64,000 bases of DNA from positions 29,211,936 to 29,275,935 of the forward strand of contig CAIIXF020000006.1 of assembly GCA_903813345.2 (NCBI GenBank). Reading direction: 5' to 3'. The translations under genes and the position numbers were made by a program. The notes beneath the pieces were generated by a model. That model made no database searches, had not been told where the DNA came from, and saw nothing but the letters and a program-made list of their open reading frames with translations. This document shows, one piece after another, positions 32,701 through 45,200 of the stretch (its first letter is position 1; each line of letters starts with the position of its first letter). Source of the stretch: Owenia fusiformis (taxonomy: Eukaryota; Annelida; Polychaeta; Sabellida; Oweniidae).

Positions 32701-33325
32701 CCCATAATTTACGATGCACCCCTACACCAGCTACTGTGGCACCCACCAAGGCACACCCACCACAAGGGAATTTCCAGCAAGAAGCTTCACTACAAGTAGA
32801 TATAAAGACAACAAGGGAGCTGAAGAATTTAACAACAGAGTTAATGAGATTAAAGTAAGTACAATTTGGTTGGTTTTTACTGTTGATTATATTAGATAGC
32901 TGTATTTATTATCTAAAGGGTCCAATCACTGAATCAATGTTGTTTAGACTAGCTCTAATTATATCATTTCATGTTGCTTATATTGTTAAATCCACCATTT
33001 TGTGATGGCACACTGTTTTGGTGTCGATGTCTGTAACAAATTGCCTAATAAGCTGTTTTAGATAAGACCCTATTAACAAGATTTTCAAAGATACTAGAAA
33101 ATCATAGGTTCAATATTTCAATATCAATGGTAACAAAAGTCAAATTAATGGACTGGGTTTCTAAAGTTTTAACATATGTACAGGCTAGGCCTTTTATATC
33201 TACATGTATGGTTATAATATAATTTCAGTGTTCTGTTGACCAAGACACAGAGAGACATTGATATCTTTGAGAAACAGAGACAAATCCAGAAACAAAGACA
33301 GTTAGAGAAAGTACAACAATGGTGA
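29789..33325 (+). CDS. Unrecognised nuclear-looking protein, four exons
   Basis: Exons 29789-29831 (start ATG), 30541-32104, 32573-32854 and 33229-33325 (TGA); phases 1, 2 and 2 match. The N terminus is highly basic, MGPKKRGRKKVITEG, an AT-hook-like GRKK and nuclear-signal motif. The long second exon encodes a polar Asn/Asp/Lys/Thr-rich region without domains, ending in an acidic motif (DSQDFMDITDSQLCDLDEDM). The third exon is Ser/Thr/Pro-rich. The fourth exon is a coiled coil (TKTQRDIDIFEKQRQIQKQR) closing at VQQW. About 660 residues. The acidic 'SQDFMDI' motif suggests a protein-interaction peptide, perhaps in a chromatin or DNA-repair scaffold, but I do not recognise the family. The donor of the second exon is duplicated downstream. 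Confidence 0.8.
32089..32450 (+). repeat. ~28-bp minisatellite spanning a third exon-intron junction
   Basis: The coding end GATATGTTAATAAG and the intron start GTATGAGGATATGT recur as a degenerate unit, GATATGTTAATAAGGTATGA plus GAATATGT. The donor AAG|GTATGA is intact at 32104, near 32354 and near 32381; others are mutated (AAAGTATGA). Reading past the first donor meets a stop within five codons. Confidence 0.82.
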
Positions 33326-33447
33326 TAATCTAAATATTATAAAGTTACGATACTGTACATAACTCTCACCCTAATTCGACTTTGACACAAAGCTTTATTG
33401 AACCTTGAAACAATCACTCATATAGAAAGTGAATATTCCTTTTATGT

Positions 33448-33552
33448 TGGTCACCAGAAATTATAGTCTCCAACTGGTGTTTAATGGTCAGAATTCGGCA
33501 ACTGTAACAAATGGCAAGTGGGGAACATTTGCCATGTTAATGCCTTGTTTTA
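33448..33552. repeat. GTCACCACC...GCCTTG family copy, degraded
   Basis: TTGGTCACCAGAAATTATAG at the left, AACTGTAACAAATGGCAAGT inside and CATGTTAATGCCTTGTTTTA at the right. A further fragment lies at about 32990-33055. Confidence 0.6.
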
Positions 33553-33580
33553 AATTGAAAAGGTGCTAGTTTTTCGATTT

Positions 33581-33890
33581 GGATTGGAACTCACCCCGCT
33601 TACTAGGTTACTCTTTTTTCAAGATATTTGCAGAATGGAGGGTTTGTGTAAGTAGCATAGGTACTATTAAGATACACATCGTTGAAAATGAAAAATATCC
33701 TAGGATTATTACTGTTGCATGTATTTTACCTTTCATCCTTGTCTAAATTGTTTGCTCAAAAATCATATTTCATTCACCATGATCAGCCTTCATGCTTGAT
33801 CAATCAGTTACAGTTCAAATAAAAATACATACATCAAGTGAAAGCTTGAAAATATCTAGTAACCTAGTAAGTGGACAAGTTCCAATGAAT
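33581..33890. mobile_element. MITE with ~45-bp inverted ends
   Basis: GGATTGGAACTCACCCCGCT TACTAGGTTACT at the left is mirrored by AGTAACCTAGTAAGTGGACA AGTTCCAAT at the right. No coding content. Confidence 0.75.
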
Positions 33891-34343
33891 CTACAGTCAG
33901 GATCTAACAATCAGCAAGATAAATCATATTGATGGGGTAATTTGAGTTAAATGGTAAATAACAGTATTATAAAAATACTATCATCATACTTCAGTTTTAG
34001 ATAAAAAAAAGAATCATAATCAATATTTTTCTGTAATTCTTTGGTACATTGATTGCCTCAATTGCCTCATACACCCATGTTGTATAAATATTTTCAATCT
34101 AAAAAGTTTGACCTACAAGTTAGAAGTTGACCAAGTTACACCTTTGTAGACAAATCAGGATATGCATCAAGATCATATGAGTCCTTCAGTACTCATTATT
34201 CTGCCATTGATTAATCTGTTAATACATGAAGACAAAAATACACATCATTTGTACAAATAATTGTAATTTTGGTTTTATTTCATATGTACACAGTAAAATT
34301 CACAGGAGTATTTATTATTTAGTATCCTACATATTATTTCAAA

Positions 34344-34349
34344 AATAAA
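34344..34349 (+). terminator. Possible poly(A) signal downstream of the coiled-coil gene
   Basis: AATAAACTTTGTTGTATT with a T/G-rich follow-on, about 1 kb after the stop at 33325. The intervening DNA contains a MITE, so the 3' UTR end is uncertain. Confidence 0.35.
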
Positions 34350-34409
34350 CTTTGTTGTATTCAATATTTCATTTGTGATTTATTGCACTGTTTCTGATTC
34401 ATATATCTA

Positions 34410-34742
34410 CAGTAAAACCTGTCTTAGTGAACATCTGTCTCTAGTGGAAACCCTTCCTCCTCATTGCATACTGTACTTCTACTTAATTTGGTGGCTGTTT
34501 TAATTTGGCGTATCTGCCAAATTGTTAAAGTCAGTCAAATTAAGTAGGCGCAAATTCCCTGGTAATAGTACCATTGGTACATTGTAATATTGCAAGTCTG
34601 CCAAATAAAGTAGCTGCCAAACCTTCAAAACAGCAAATCCGCCAAAATAAATAGTGCCAAATTAAGTAGAAGTACAGTAAATTACCCTCTCTGTGGTGAA
34701 TACCTACCAACATCGAACGTTCAATATACACAGGTTTTACTG
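34410..34742. mobile_element. CAGTAAAACCTGT element interrupted by a second MITE
   Basis: Ends CAGTAAAACCTGTCTTAGTG and ACACAGGTTTTACTG form inverted repeats. A left TA is present; the right TA is lost. Its centre is occupied by the element at 34471-34677. Confidence 0.75.
34471..34677. mobile_element. Nested TA-flanked MITE, 207 bp
   Basis: CTGTACTTCTACTTAATTTG at the left and CAAATTAAGTAGAAGTACAG at the right, both flanked by TA. Secondary inner copies (AAATTAAGTAGGCGC, CCAAATAAAGTAGCTGCC) give it a multi-hairpin structure. It is inserted in 34410-34742. Confidence 0.82.
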
Positions 34743-34877
34743 TGTTATCTAATTACAGTTTAACAAAAATGGGAATATGTGTAAAGAAGCAGACGGCTTT
34801 CATTAGAAAGCAATTTCTAGTGGGTTATCAATTTTTTTCAAATGTTGGCTACATTTTTTAATGGTTCTTTATTTAAC

Positions 34878-35636
34878 CACAGGCTGGTATCGAAATATTT
34901 GTCCGCTGTGACGGAGCATGCTATTTTTCATAAAAACACTAAGAATACTTCACGATTTATTTTTTAACTCATATCTTTCGTTATACCATACAAAATTACT
35001 TACTCCATGCAATGGATATATCATTTGCGGGTAACTTTCACTTCTGTTTGAAGTCCAATTACGTTGGGAAGAAAAGCTATTGAAAATGGCGCCAGAGTAT
35101 CATACTTCAAAATGTACCATTTCTTGTTTAACTTTCTAATGGCACGATATAGTGACACGATAATATTTACACATGGTTTCAGCATAACTATGAAGGTATA
35201 GATGAGATGTTGATGTATTTGGTCTTTTTAATTCTTTTATAAAAAATAATGTTTAATTTTTTTGTCCGCTGTGACGGAGCAGTTGCAAATGTGAACTGCG
35301 AAAATGCTCCGTCACAGCGGACAAAAAATATTTATATTATTTTTTATAAAAAAAATTAAAAATATATCATGCCATTAAAAAGTTAAAAAAGAAATGGTTC
35401 ATTTTAGAGTTTGATACTCTGGCGCCGTTTTCAATAGATTTTACTCCTAGCGTTATTGGACTTCAAACAGTAGTGAAGGTTACACGAAAATGATATATCC
35501 ATTGCATGGAGTAAGTAATTATCTTTGATATAACGAAACATATGAGTTAAAAAATAAATCGTGAAGCATTCTTAGTGTTTATATGAAAAATAGCATGCTC
35601 CGTCACAGCGGACAAATCTTTCGATACCAGCCTGTG
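34878..35636. mobile_element. Large palindromic element with TTAA(C) target duplication
   Basis: CACAGGCTGGTATCGAAA at the left and TTTCGATACCAGCCTGTG at the right, flanked by TTAAC on each side. The arms are inverted over about 350 bp. The motif GTCCGCTGTGACGGAGC occurs four times, twice per strand: just inside each end and on both sides of the centre. TTAA targets suggest a piggyBac- or Kolobok-type source. No protein is encoded. Confidence 0.88.
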
Positions 35637-35641
35637 TTAAC

Positions 35642-36218
35642 TGTCATGTTATTTTCAAAAAGTATTATTTGCCAGAAAGGTTATTTTATAAGAAAAGAAC
35701 CATGTGGTAGCTATTTCGCTTTTTAGAAGTAAATTGACATATAATGTAGCATCATATGTTTTCAGTTTTTTATCGCCTGATTCTACTATTTAGATTTGCT
35801 TGTAATTTAATAAGCAAATATATTAATTACAATTATACAGTAGAAGAAAATATTATTCTAAAAAATAAATAATAATTCAAAACTTGCATTAGATGAAAGT
35901 TTATGGTTGTTTGACACGACACAGTCCATTAAATAAAATCCCTACACCAGCATTTTTTTGCAGTTCAATAATAACAAGAATCCTAATAGCAATATTGAGG
36001 TGGGCTTGAATTGGCTTTGAATGTTAAACTCTGGATTCAAATTGTCTTTGGTCAATTCAGTATTTATCTTTATCACCCAATATTCTATATTCCCAGTTTC
36101 TTGTAACTTGGGGAAGTTCCCTGCATACTCATCAGTGTATGTTTATCCTGGTGTTGCATATATTTCAATACAATGTACAACTAATGTAGCATGTTTCAGC
36201 ACATGCTTATCCTAGTGT
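35642..36218. other. Intergenic, ODR4 3' side
   Basis: AT-rich, with no gene or clear repeat seen. It should include the 3' UTR of the minus-strand ODR4 gene, whose stop is at 36219-36221. Confidence 0.4.
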
Positions 36219-39200
36219 CTATTCTGCCCCAAGATACATGTATGAAACTCCTGCTGCTATAGTTGCTATGGCAGCACCAATAACTGCACCTGAAACAATT
36301 AAGATTAAGAACTCGCAATCTGATTGGCTGTCGCAACACTGCAACCGAATCATGTATAAGTCATTGCGCATAATAAGATCACGTGATTCAGTTTAATCAG
36401 GCGCTTCCAAATTGGTAATAGCAGGGGGGAAGAAGGAGGTATGGATTCTGGACACCTGCTTAGGAGGATGGAGGGCTGAAGAGTTCCTCCTTTTAGCAGC
36501 ATTTGTTTTGCTATTCATTGGATAAGTTTAAAGAAAAACCTTGCAGTATGGACCCACAATCCTTGATTTTTAAACATCTGGTAGGTCTAAAACTCAAATT
36601 AATTTTTTTTGTGTATAGTTGGACCCCCATGAACATATTTCATGACCATCAGACTAATAGTCACAATGTTACAATACTTTAAACAACATACTCCAGTGGC
36701 CACTGGCCACTATTGTGCTTCGGGTAAACCTGCACAAGTCATCAAAAATTTCCCTACCTGACTTTTACCTTTGTGGATACACAAAGTATACACCAAATCA
36801 CTAGTCAATGTGTCCTCCCAAGCCATCTTAATTTATGGGTCTGATGGATATTGAGTTAGTAAAAAAGATCGGTAGGGGTAGATACGCAAAGGTACTCTTC
36901 TAAAGTGCCTTAAAAGGTTTTAAGAGGATTACATAATTCCACACCTCTATTTGAAGTGCATTTAGGGTCATGTCTGAATAGAATTGCTGCTGTTAACATG
37001 GCCAAGGGAGGATACATTGACTAATAATGTGGTGTAGAATTGAATTTCATTTTGGCCAAACACTAAATTTTAAAATGACTGTAACTTTTTCCAGTTTGGG
37101 ATTTGAACCATGATACTTTGCAAATCAATGTAACTTTGGATAAGCTTTAAAATGATATATGACACATACGATGATGACACTGGTATATGTCTGCCTAGGG
37201 AGGGGGGGGGGCATACTTTCGAGACACACTGTAGTTATATGTCTAGTTGATAGAGAATATTTGTAGCTCACCTATTTCCATATTAAAAGACTTTGATGTT
37301 GAACTGAGGGATTTTTGACTTGAGCTTGTGCTAACTTCTCTTCTTCTCTTTTCTGGTTTTACTAGGTCATCGTCACCTATGGATCAACAAAATCAACAAA
37401 TTAACTCCCATGCAAAAATTAACTCCTTTGCGAAAATTAACTCCTATGCGAAAATTAACTCCTATGCAAAAATTAAAACTTCATTCTATTTCATTTTAAC
37501 AATATGTCACAAATGCCAAAACAAAATAAATACAACTTATGCTAATCACTAAAAATATAACAATATGTCACAACTTATTGGTGGTGACAAAAAATAAATG
37601 TTAGAAGCCAAGTCTAAGATGTTCCAAGCAGTATTCATATTACAGAGGTTTAACTGTATGTAACTTATAAAGGTCATTATGGTAAAATACATACTTGGTA
37701 ATAGCTCCTCCATTAGATCTAGTTGCTCCTCGGTCATGTTGGTGTCTAATAGTTCACTAAACCTTTCTAAGATGTCTTGGCTTGTCTCATCGGGGAATAC
37801 ATAATCACAATAGCTTAATGAATGGTCTAATTCTTTACTGAATACACGACGTGGTGTCTCATACAATACTTTGGGATCTGAAAGAATTTCAAAATGATTC
37901 ATTAATCATTAACATTGAACCACGATAACTGAATGAGTGTTCTGGCTCTGTTCTACATTCACAATGTGAAACCATAATGACAAACATCAGAGAACATTCA
38001 AACACATATGGTCATAAACTGTATATAATGTCTCATGCAACATTGAAGTTCCTGAAGGTATTTCCATAATACTGATGCGATTTCAAATGCAAAGATTGAG
38101 TGAAAAACATCATAACTAAAGGAATCAAAAACAACCACATCACGAATAAATAAAACTTCAAATAATAAAATTCCTGTCAATCAGATCTACCATTTAATTT
38201 ATGACACAACTGGTGAAATAAGAACAAGCAAGAGAAGATGCCCCAAAGTGATGTCACTTTACTAATGTCACTTCACTGATGTCATTTTACTGATGTCACT
38301 TCACTCACCCTGATCTTCCTCAGTCTGGCCAACCTCTTCAGCAAGGAGCTCACAACGAGCGGCCAGACTTCGCAATACATCAGTCTTAACTGCTTGTAAA
38401 GCCTCACCAACTGTGGCCTTGTTGTGAACGTAACCTCTACATGTCATAGTACCTCTCAGTGACATCATAGCTCCACACTCAGTTCGAGTGATACCTGGTT
38501 TATCAGCAGATTTTCTCTTGAAAAAAACCATCTTTAAATTAATAAAACAATTCCTTGATTTTGGTAATTTGGAGGGTGAATCACTGGCAAAGAAATAAAG
38601 ATTGACCAAATATATGAAAAAGGTTGGTGTATTGTCCATTTACAATCCATTTTTGTTGGATCAGTGTTGATCAATATTATATGTCATTTTTTTGTTCATG
38701 GTAGGGGGAGTAAAACGCCCTTTCAGATAGCCAAAAAACATTGAAAGCCAATAGGGGTATAATGTTACAGAAATTTGATTTTAATGTCCATAAAAACGAA
38801 GAGGTATAGGGGCTTAAGAGGGCTTTGATTACTTATGTGAAGAAATGTTCCAGAAGAGCCCAGAAGAGGGCTTTATTAACACTTACATGTTTCAGGAGCA
38901 GGCCTACATTAAAGGATGATCTCTCTGTTGAAACTTGAGATGATTTTTGTTTGGTCTTTTTAGGAGGAGATGATGTGTCTAATGCGGAACTAGTATCTAG
39001 AATCTGGTTACCTATTGTACCCATACAGCTCCATATCCCTGTACAGAATGGTTTAATGCCACTCTGAAAAACAAGAAAAGATTTCATCAGTACAATGTAT
39101 AATGAATCAAAACATTTAAATGGTAGAAGTATATTGCCAGAACTTTCTTAACAATAAGATGGCCATTCCTCAGACAAAATGAAGATTTTCCATTTGTTTT

Positions 39201-42200
39201 TTCAGAACCCTGAGGTAAACTGGAAGATCTTGAAGATGCAATAACATGTTACTAGTCCTTTAGCTAATTATTGTTCTTGGGCTAATTTGATCAATATATT
39301 TTTTATTCTTTGGGTCTTGTGACAGGAAGAAATGAGAATCAAATATCATAATTAAAAAAACTGAGGCATTATGGAGCTTTCAAAACAAAACAACAAAACA
39401 AACAAACAAACCTGAAGTTGTTTATTTATATTCTGCGTTGAATTTTTCTGGACAGGAATGTTAAGATTTAGTCCAACTTTTGTGTGTAACACATGCCACC
39501 TATCTAGGAAGGCCTGTAGCTTCCATTCAGCAGGCTTTAGGGTGCTCTGTAACAGACAGTAAGAAAATATTTCAAACATGTACACAGGGTTCTCACCAGG
39601 AAATATTTAGACCCTGGATATTTCGTGGTATTGCGACTTCTCCCCCATGTGAGATCAGAGATATCATATTAGCGTACTTTTCAAAATATTATTCCTAATA
39701 TTATCTTCCTATTTTAATTATTCTAATCACAATATACATTTCTAAAAAGTGTCTGACTGGATTTTCCTTGTTTGTATCCAGTTTTATGTATTTTCTCAAG
39801 AGTTTTGCCACAAATAATGTGACAAAAATGTAAAATTAGACTCCGGATAAAAGACTTTTGACTCTGGAAAAGCTATTAGACTTTGGAAAAAAGACTTTAG
39901 ACTTCGGAGAATCTCTAGAATCTAAAAGCTAACCCTGCATGCACATGTATTATATGATCAAACTAATGCTCTCCTAATAAATAAGCAGACACTGTACCTG
40001 AGCTGTAAAAACTGTTTTAAATAGTTTATTTTAGTGAATAAGTCTGACGTACATTGTAGATGAGAATAGAGACATGTTATCTTGTTTTTATATGCATCTA
40101 TGTGACTGGGATTTTTCCCTAGATTTTTGCCACAAATTGGGCAGGCAGAAACTTCACTGATTTTTTTCCTTGCCCTACTACTTTATTTTGTGACAAAGTG
40201 ATATTGCATCAACCCTATTTTTTCCTTCACCTTTACTCTGAAGCATACAGCTATTCAAAAAGATGGAATTTTGCATTTACAATATGTACATGTATTTCAA
40301 GTAGCCTACCTTATTGTCTGCCACATCTATAGTCCTACAAGTAGACCTTAAGCGCTGTTAAGGAAAGGAATATTTACACTTTCTGATCTGTTGTCAGGTT
40401 GTTGCTTGCTTTTGTTACAGATACAGTGAAACCTGTAAACTGGAACACCTCAAGAAGTAGAACACCTCCGTTATTGGAACACTTTTCAGAGTCCCAAGAC
40501 CAACTGACTTAATGTTGATCAGTTGAATGAACCTCTATAAGTGGTACACCTCCCAAGTGGAATTTCTTTTAGACTATTAATATGATTATTAAATTCTTTC
40601 AACTACACGGGAACAGTGCTGGTGTATATTGCTTGTAATATTATGTAGTTTATTGGGTTTTAGTATTTGTGTAATTCAAATATTGTCCCTTGCACTCTCT
40701 GTATCTGACTCTTTTTGATCTATTAACTAAAGGATACTTCCTAGTTGTTGAGCAGATATGTAAGATAACTCTGTCTGTCGACTGGCTGTCAGTTGTTAAA
40801 ACCTGTTGACTCTTACACACTGCTCTATGGACAGCAAACACTGTCTGAAATAATTAGAACATTTTATTTCTCACATATTCTGCAATAAAATGAGACAACA
40901 TTCCCTCTAGCTCTGCATACAGTAAAACCTGTGTAAATTGAACATATTTTGCCAAGAATAACTGTTCAGTTATAAAATTGAATTCACGAAGGGAGACATA
41001 AATAAACTTATTCAAAGTCTTGATGTCTCAAAACAAGGGGGGCCAGATGGCATTTCAAATAAAATGTTAAAAATGTGCTGTGATAGTATTGATCAACCTC
41101 TTTTTGATTTATTTAAGATAATAATAGACAAACAGGTTTTTCCCACCTGTTGGAAATTGGGAACTGTAGTACCTTTATATAAAAACAAAGGATCAAAGGG
41201 TGATTCAAAAAATTATAGACCAGTTACCTTGTTAAGTAATGTTTCTAAATTGCTAGAACGCATTATTTATAATAACATGTTTAAATATGTTAAAGACAAC
41301 AACTTAATGTATCAAAATCAGTCTGGTTTTCTTCCAGGACATAGTACGGAAAAACAACTGTTAACGATTGTTGATCTTATTGACAATTACATTGACAAAA
41401 ATCATGATGTCAGAGGAGTGTTTCTTGATATAGAATCTGCGTTTGATTCCGTTCCGCATTTCCTTTTGATAAAAAAACTTAAATCATATGGCTTTTCAGA
41501 TACTATAACTCAACTTTTGCAGTCATATCTTTTCAATCGTAGACTTCAAGTTAAAGCTAATGGAGAATTATCAGCAATCTCAAATGAATACTTCATAAAT
41601 AGTTCCGTGCCGCAGGGATCCATAATTGGGCCGTTTTGCTTCCTGTTATATATAAATGACCTTCACGAAGTCATAAATCATAGTCAACTTTACCTTTATG
41701 CAGATGATAGTTGAATCTTTATGCCATTTAATAGGAAAGCTAATATCATTGAACAGAACCAGCATTTACAAGCTGACTTAAATAATTTATGGGAATGGTC
41801 ACAGAAATGGAAGCTTAAATTTAAACCTTCTAAAAGTCAAGATATGATTTTTAAAGGCTCAAGGAGGTGCAATCTCTTATACCCTCCCCTCTACCTAGGA
41901 AATGAGGTCATTAAAAGAACCAGAACTCATAAACACTTAGGAGTCATTCTAGATGAGCATTTGAATTTTGAAGCCCATTTACAGGATATCATAAAAGCAT
42001 GTAATATAATGTTAAATCCATTGAAAGTTCTTAAGACCAAGATTCGAGCTAAACACCTAGAGAAGATGTATCTATCATTTATTCTCCCAAACTTAGAGTA
42101 TGGAAGTATATTATTTGAAAAATCTACCAAGTATAATATTATGAAACTAGACCAAGTTCATTATAGGGCAGCATTATTAGTAAGTGGCTGCATTCATGGA

Positions 42201-45200
42201 ACATCTACTGTAAAGGTTTTGAAATGTCTAAATTGGAATACCCTGTCTGAGCGGAGAAAGGAGAAACGTTTACGTTTAATGTATGATGTTAGACAGAAAT
42301 TGGTCCCAACTTATGTTCAAAAAATTTTTGATAGTTATCAAAATAAGCAACATAATATTAACTTAAGAAAAATTAAGAGAATACACTATTCCAAAGTTAA
42401 CTGCACGTTCACAAAAGTCACCAATAATAAATGCCATAAGAGAATGGGAAGCCATTCCAAATTATCTAAAAAGTGCACCATCAAGAGTCACTTTCAAAAC
42501 CAATTTACGTAAATATTCAGGAACAATGAAGCATTTAACAACCACAAACCTGGATCTTACAAGAAAAGAAGAAATTTTACTGAATAGAACAAGATGTGAT
42601 TTCAATTTTACTGGTCATCTTTTTCAACATAATTTTCAAGGTATTGACAGTCCCAAATGCATCTGTGGTTTTAAACAACAAACTACAAAGCATCTAATCT
42701 TCAAATGCCCTCTGTTGAATGTTATAAGAGAGAAACTTTGGGGGGAACTCAGGAACATGCCAGAAATGAACATTTTCTTTACAGGATGCTCTATAGAGCA
42801 AAAGCTGAATATCTTAATGTATGGCAGAGATGGAGTTAGCATAACATGCAATTCTTCAATATTGAAGAATTTTACATCCTTTTTGTGTGAATGCATTGAT
42901 ATAATTATATAGTTTTAACACATTCCTGCCATGCATACATATATGTTGGTAGTCATTTTGTTGCTATTTTGTAAATTTGAATAAACTTTGTATTAACAGG
43001 GCCAATAATGCTGATTTCAGCCTCGGCCCTGTCATTTGTAGATAATTTTGTAAAGAAAAATAAAGAAACCATAAAAACTAATAACTGTTCAGTGTTGGTA
43101 GGTGTTCACTAAGGGAGTTCTAACCATTCCATTAAGGATAAAAAAAACTATGTTTATTCTTCATTGTTAGAATTGTTGGAAACAAACAAACAAATGTACC
43201 TGTCTTAATTTTGCTTGTGCTGATTTCAACATATCTGATGTCCCCAGTGCAAATACTCCTAGGATATCTAGTCCCCCTGGCAACATCCTCAGTACCTGTA
43301 GATGAAATATAACTACTGTATAATTTTGTACAATCATGTGCATTATTGTAGAAAAACAAATGTGATGATCATACACATCTTACAATGGTCGAGTTAAAAA
43401 CCTCTGTGACACTTTTCAAAGTCTAATGAATGGTGAACCAACTGGCTTGATGTTAGATGAGCTTTGAATACTTCTTTTATACTTACACTTTATAATGGTA
43501 CACTTTTAAGACTAATCAAAGGCTTAATGTTATTTGAGCCTCAATTCATGTAACAGGAATACTTCTTTTTTAACATATGCAAGATATTGCAAGATCAGCA
43601 ATAAAATATATCATCAATTATAACAGATGACTGATACACTAAAAGTTTGTTGCCACTGGGCTAATGGCTACACATCTCAAAAGTTTATCATCCTGGGTGG
43701 TCCTAGAAGGAAACTGCCCAAATGACATAATAAATGCAATTGGACTCATACCTGTTTAGCATGCATAGCGATCCATTGCTCATCAATGTTCTCAAGACTA
43801 TTTGGCTTTGTCATTTTTCCTTTTCTTTTGGTATCATCATCTGTACCCTGGGGTGGGCTCTTTATCAGTTGTACAACATAGTCCTTTTGTGGGGTAACCT
43901 ACAGAAGATTGTATCTAACTTCACCAGTGTATCTGACTTCACCATTGTCAGGGTGTTATGGTGTGTAAATGCAGTGACAATTTTTGAAGCTGTTGCATGT
44001 TTTGAACGTGTAAACAAGAGCGCTTAAGGTTCGTGTTTTATCTTTGGAAATTCTCTGGAAATTCCCAAAATAGCGTTTATATTTGGAGAACTCCGAATGA
44101 ACTTTAAAAGCTGAACTTCCGGTCTGAAATCACCAGAGATTTCAAACACTACTTCATAAATTTCCTTCAAAACCACCATTTTGATTTCTCACAAGAAAAT
44201 TTCCACTAGGGGATTAAATGATTAAGGCAAGTCCTGATCGATACAGTCAAGCAGCTGAAAACTTAGACTTTCATAATTTGAGAATGATGATGTTACATTT
44301 TGAGATGTAAAGTAGACTATATCCTCTAGTCTGATTTTTTTTTAAATTTGGGATTGAGAAATATTTGTTTACCTGTGCATTAGTCTATAACTAACAGACT
44401 GAATTTCCTGAGAATTCAGTCTATTGATCATTATGTCCCTCCTGTGGGAAAATACAGGAAATTTCCTGCACACAATTATCAATTTTAGGAAACTTCACTT
44501 CCCAAAAATAAGCATTATAACAATTCAATTAAGTAGTAAGGTACAATTAAATGCTATAAAAAGTAACATAGCATATTGTCAAATGGAAATAAAGCTAGGG
44601 GAAGTAACAAATATGCAAATTAATTTCCCCAATCGGCCATTTTGAATGGCACTTCCTATGTAAAGATTGTAAACAAATAATTTTCAATCCCAAATTTTAA
44701 CATATGTGGGCTATAGTCTGAATATTTTCATTCCAAATTCCCAAAAAATTTCAGACTAGAGGATATACAGTGCTGGTATATATTAATTGATTAGTCATAT
44801 AATTGGCATATTTTCTTGAATTTTAACATTTAATGTCCCAAACTCCCACAAACTGAAGAAAAGTATACACCATAAATCCTATTTACCAAAATGAGTGTCT
44901 CCAAGGCTTCATACCAGCATATGCATAATGCATTTGTCACGAGTTTGAGCTGAAATTTTGCTAAAATGAAGTAGGCTAAGGGTAGTCTCTGCCAGGTTTG
45001 TTTATTGTGGTTAGCTTGTAAGTGCTCAGAGGCAAATAATTCATGTGCGCAAAATAATCAAATAATCTGATTGGGTTAAACTTTGCTGCACATGCGCACA
45101 ATGTGTGCCATGGCTTTTTCTAATGATTTCATTTCGTTTAATGGAGTAGTTTCAGTGTAACTTCCGCCAACATGGCGGACCATGGGCTCTATCAGAGAGC

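Noticed and set aside
41064-42912. Reverse transcriptase as a host gene
   Set aside because: Flanked by a 14-bp target duplication, truncated at the 5' end and interrupted by a stop and a frameshift: a LINE relic.
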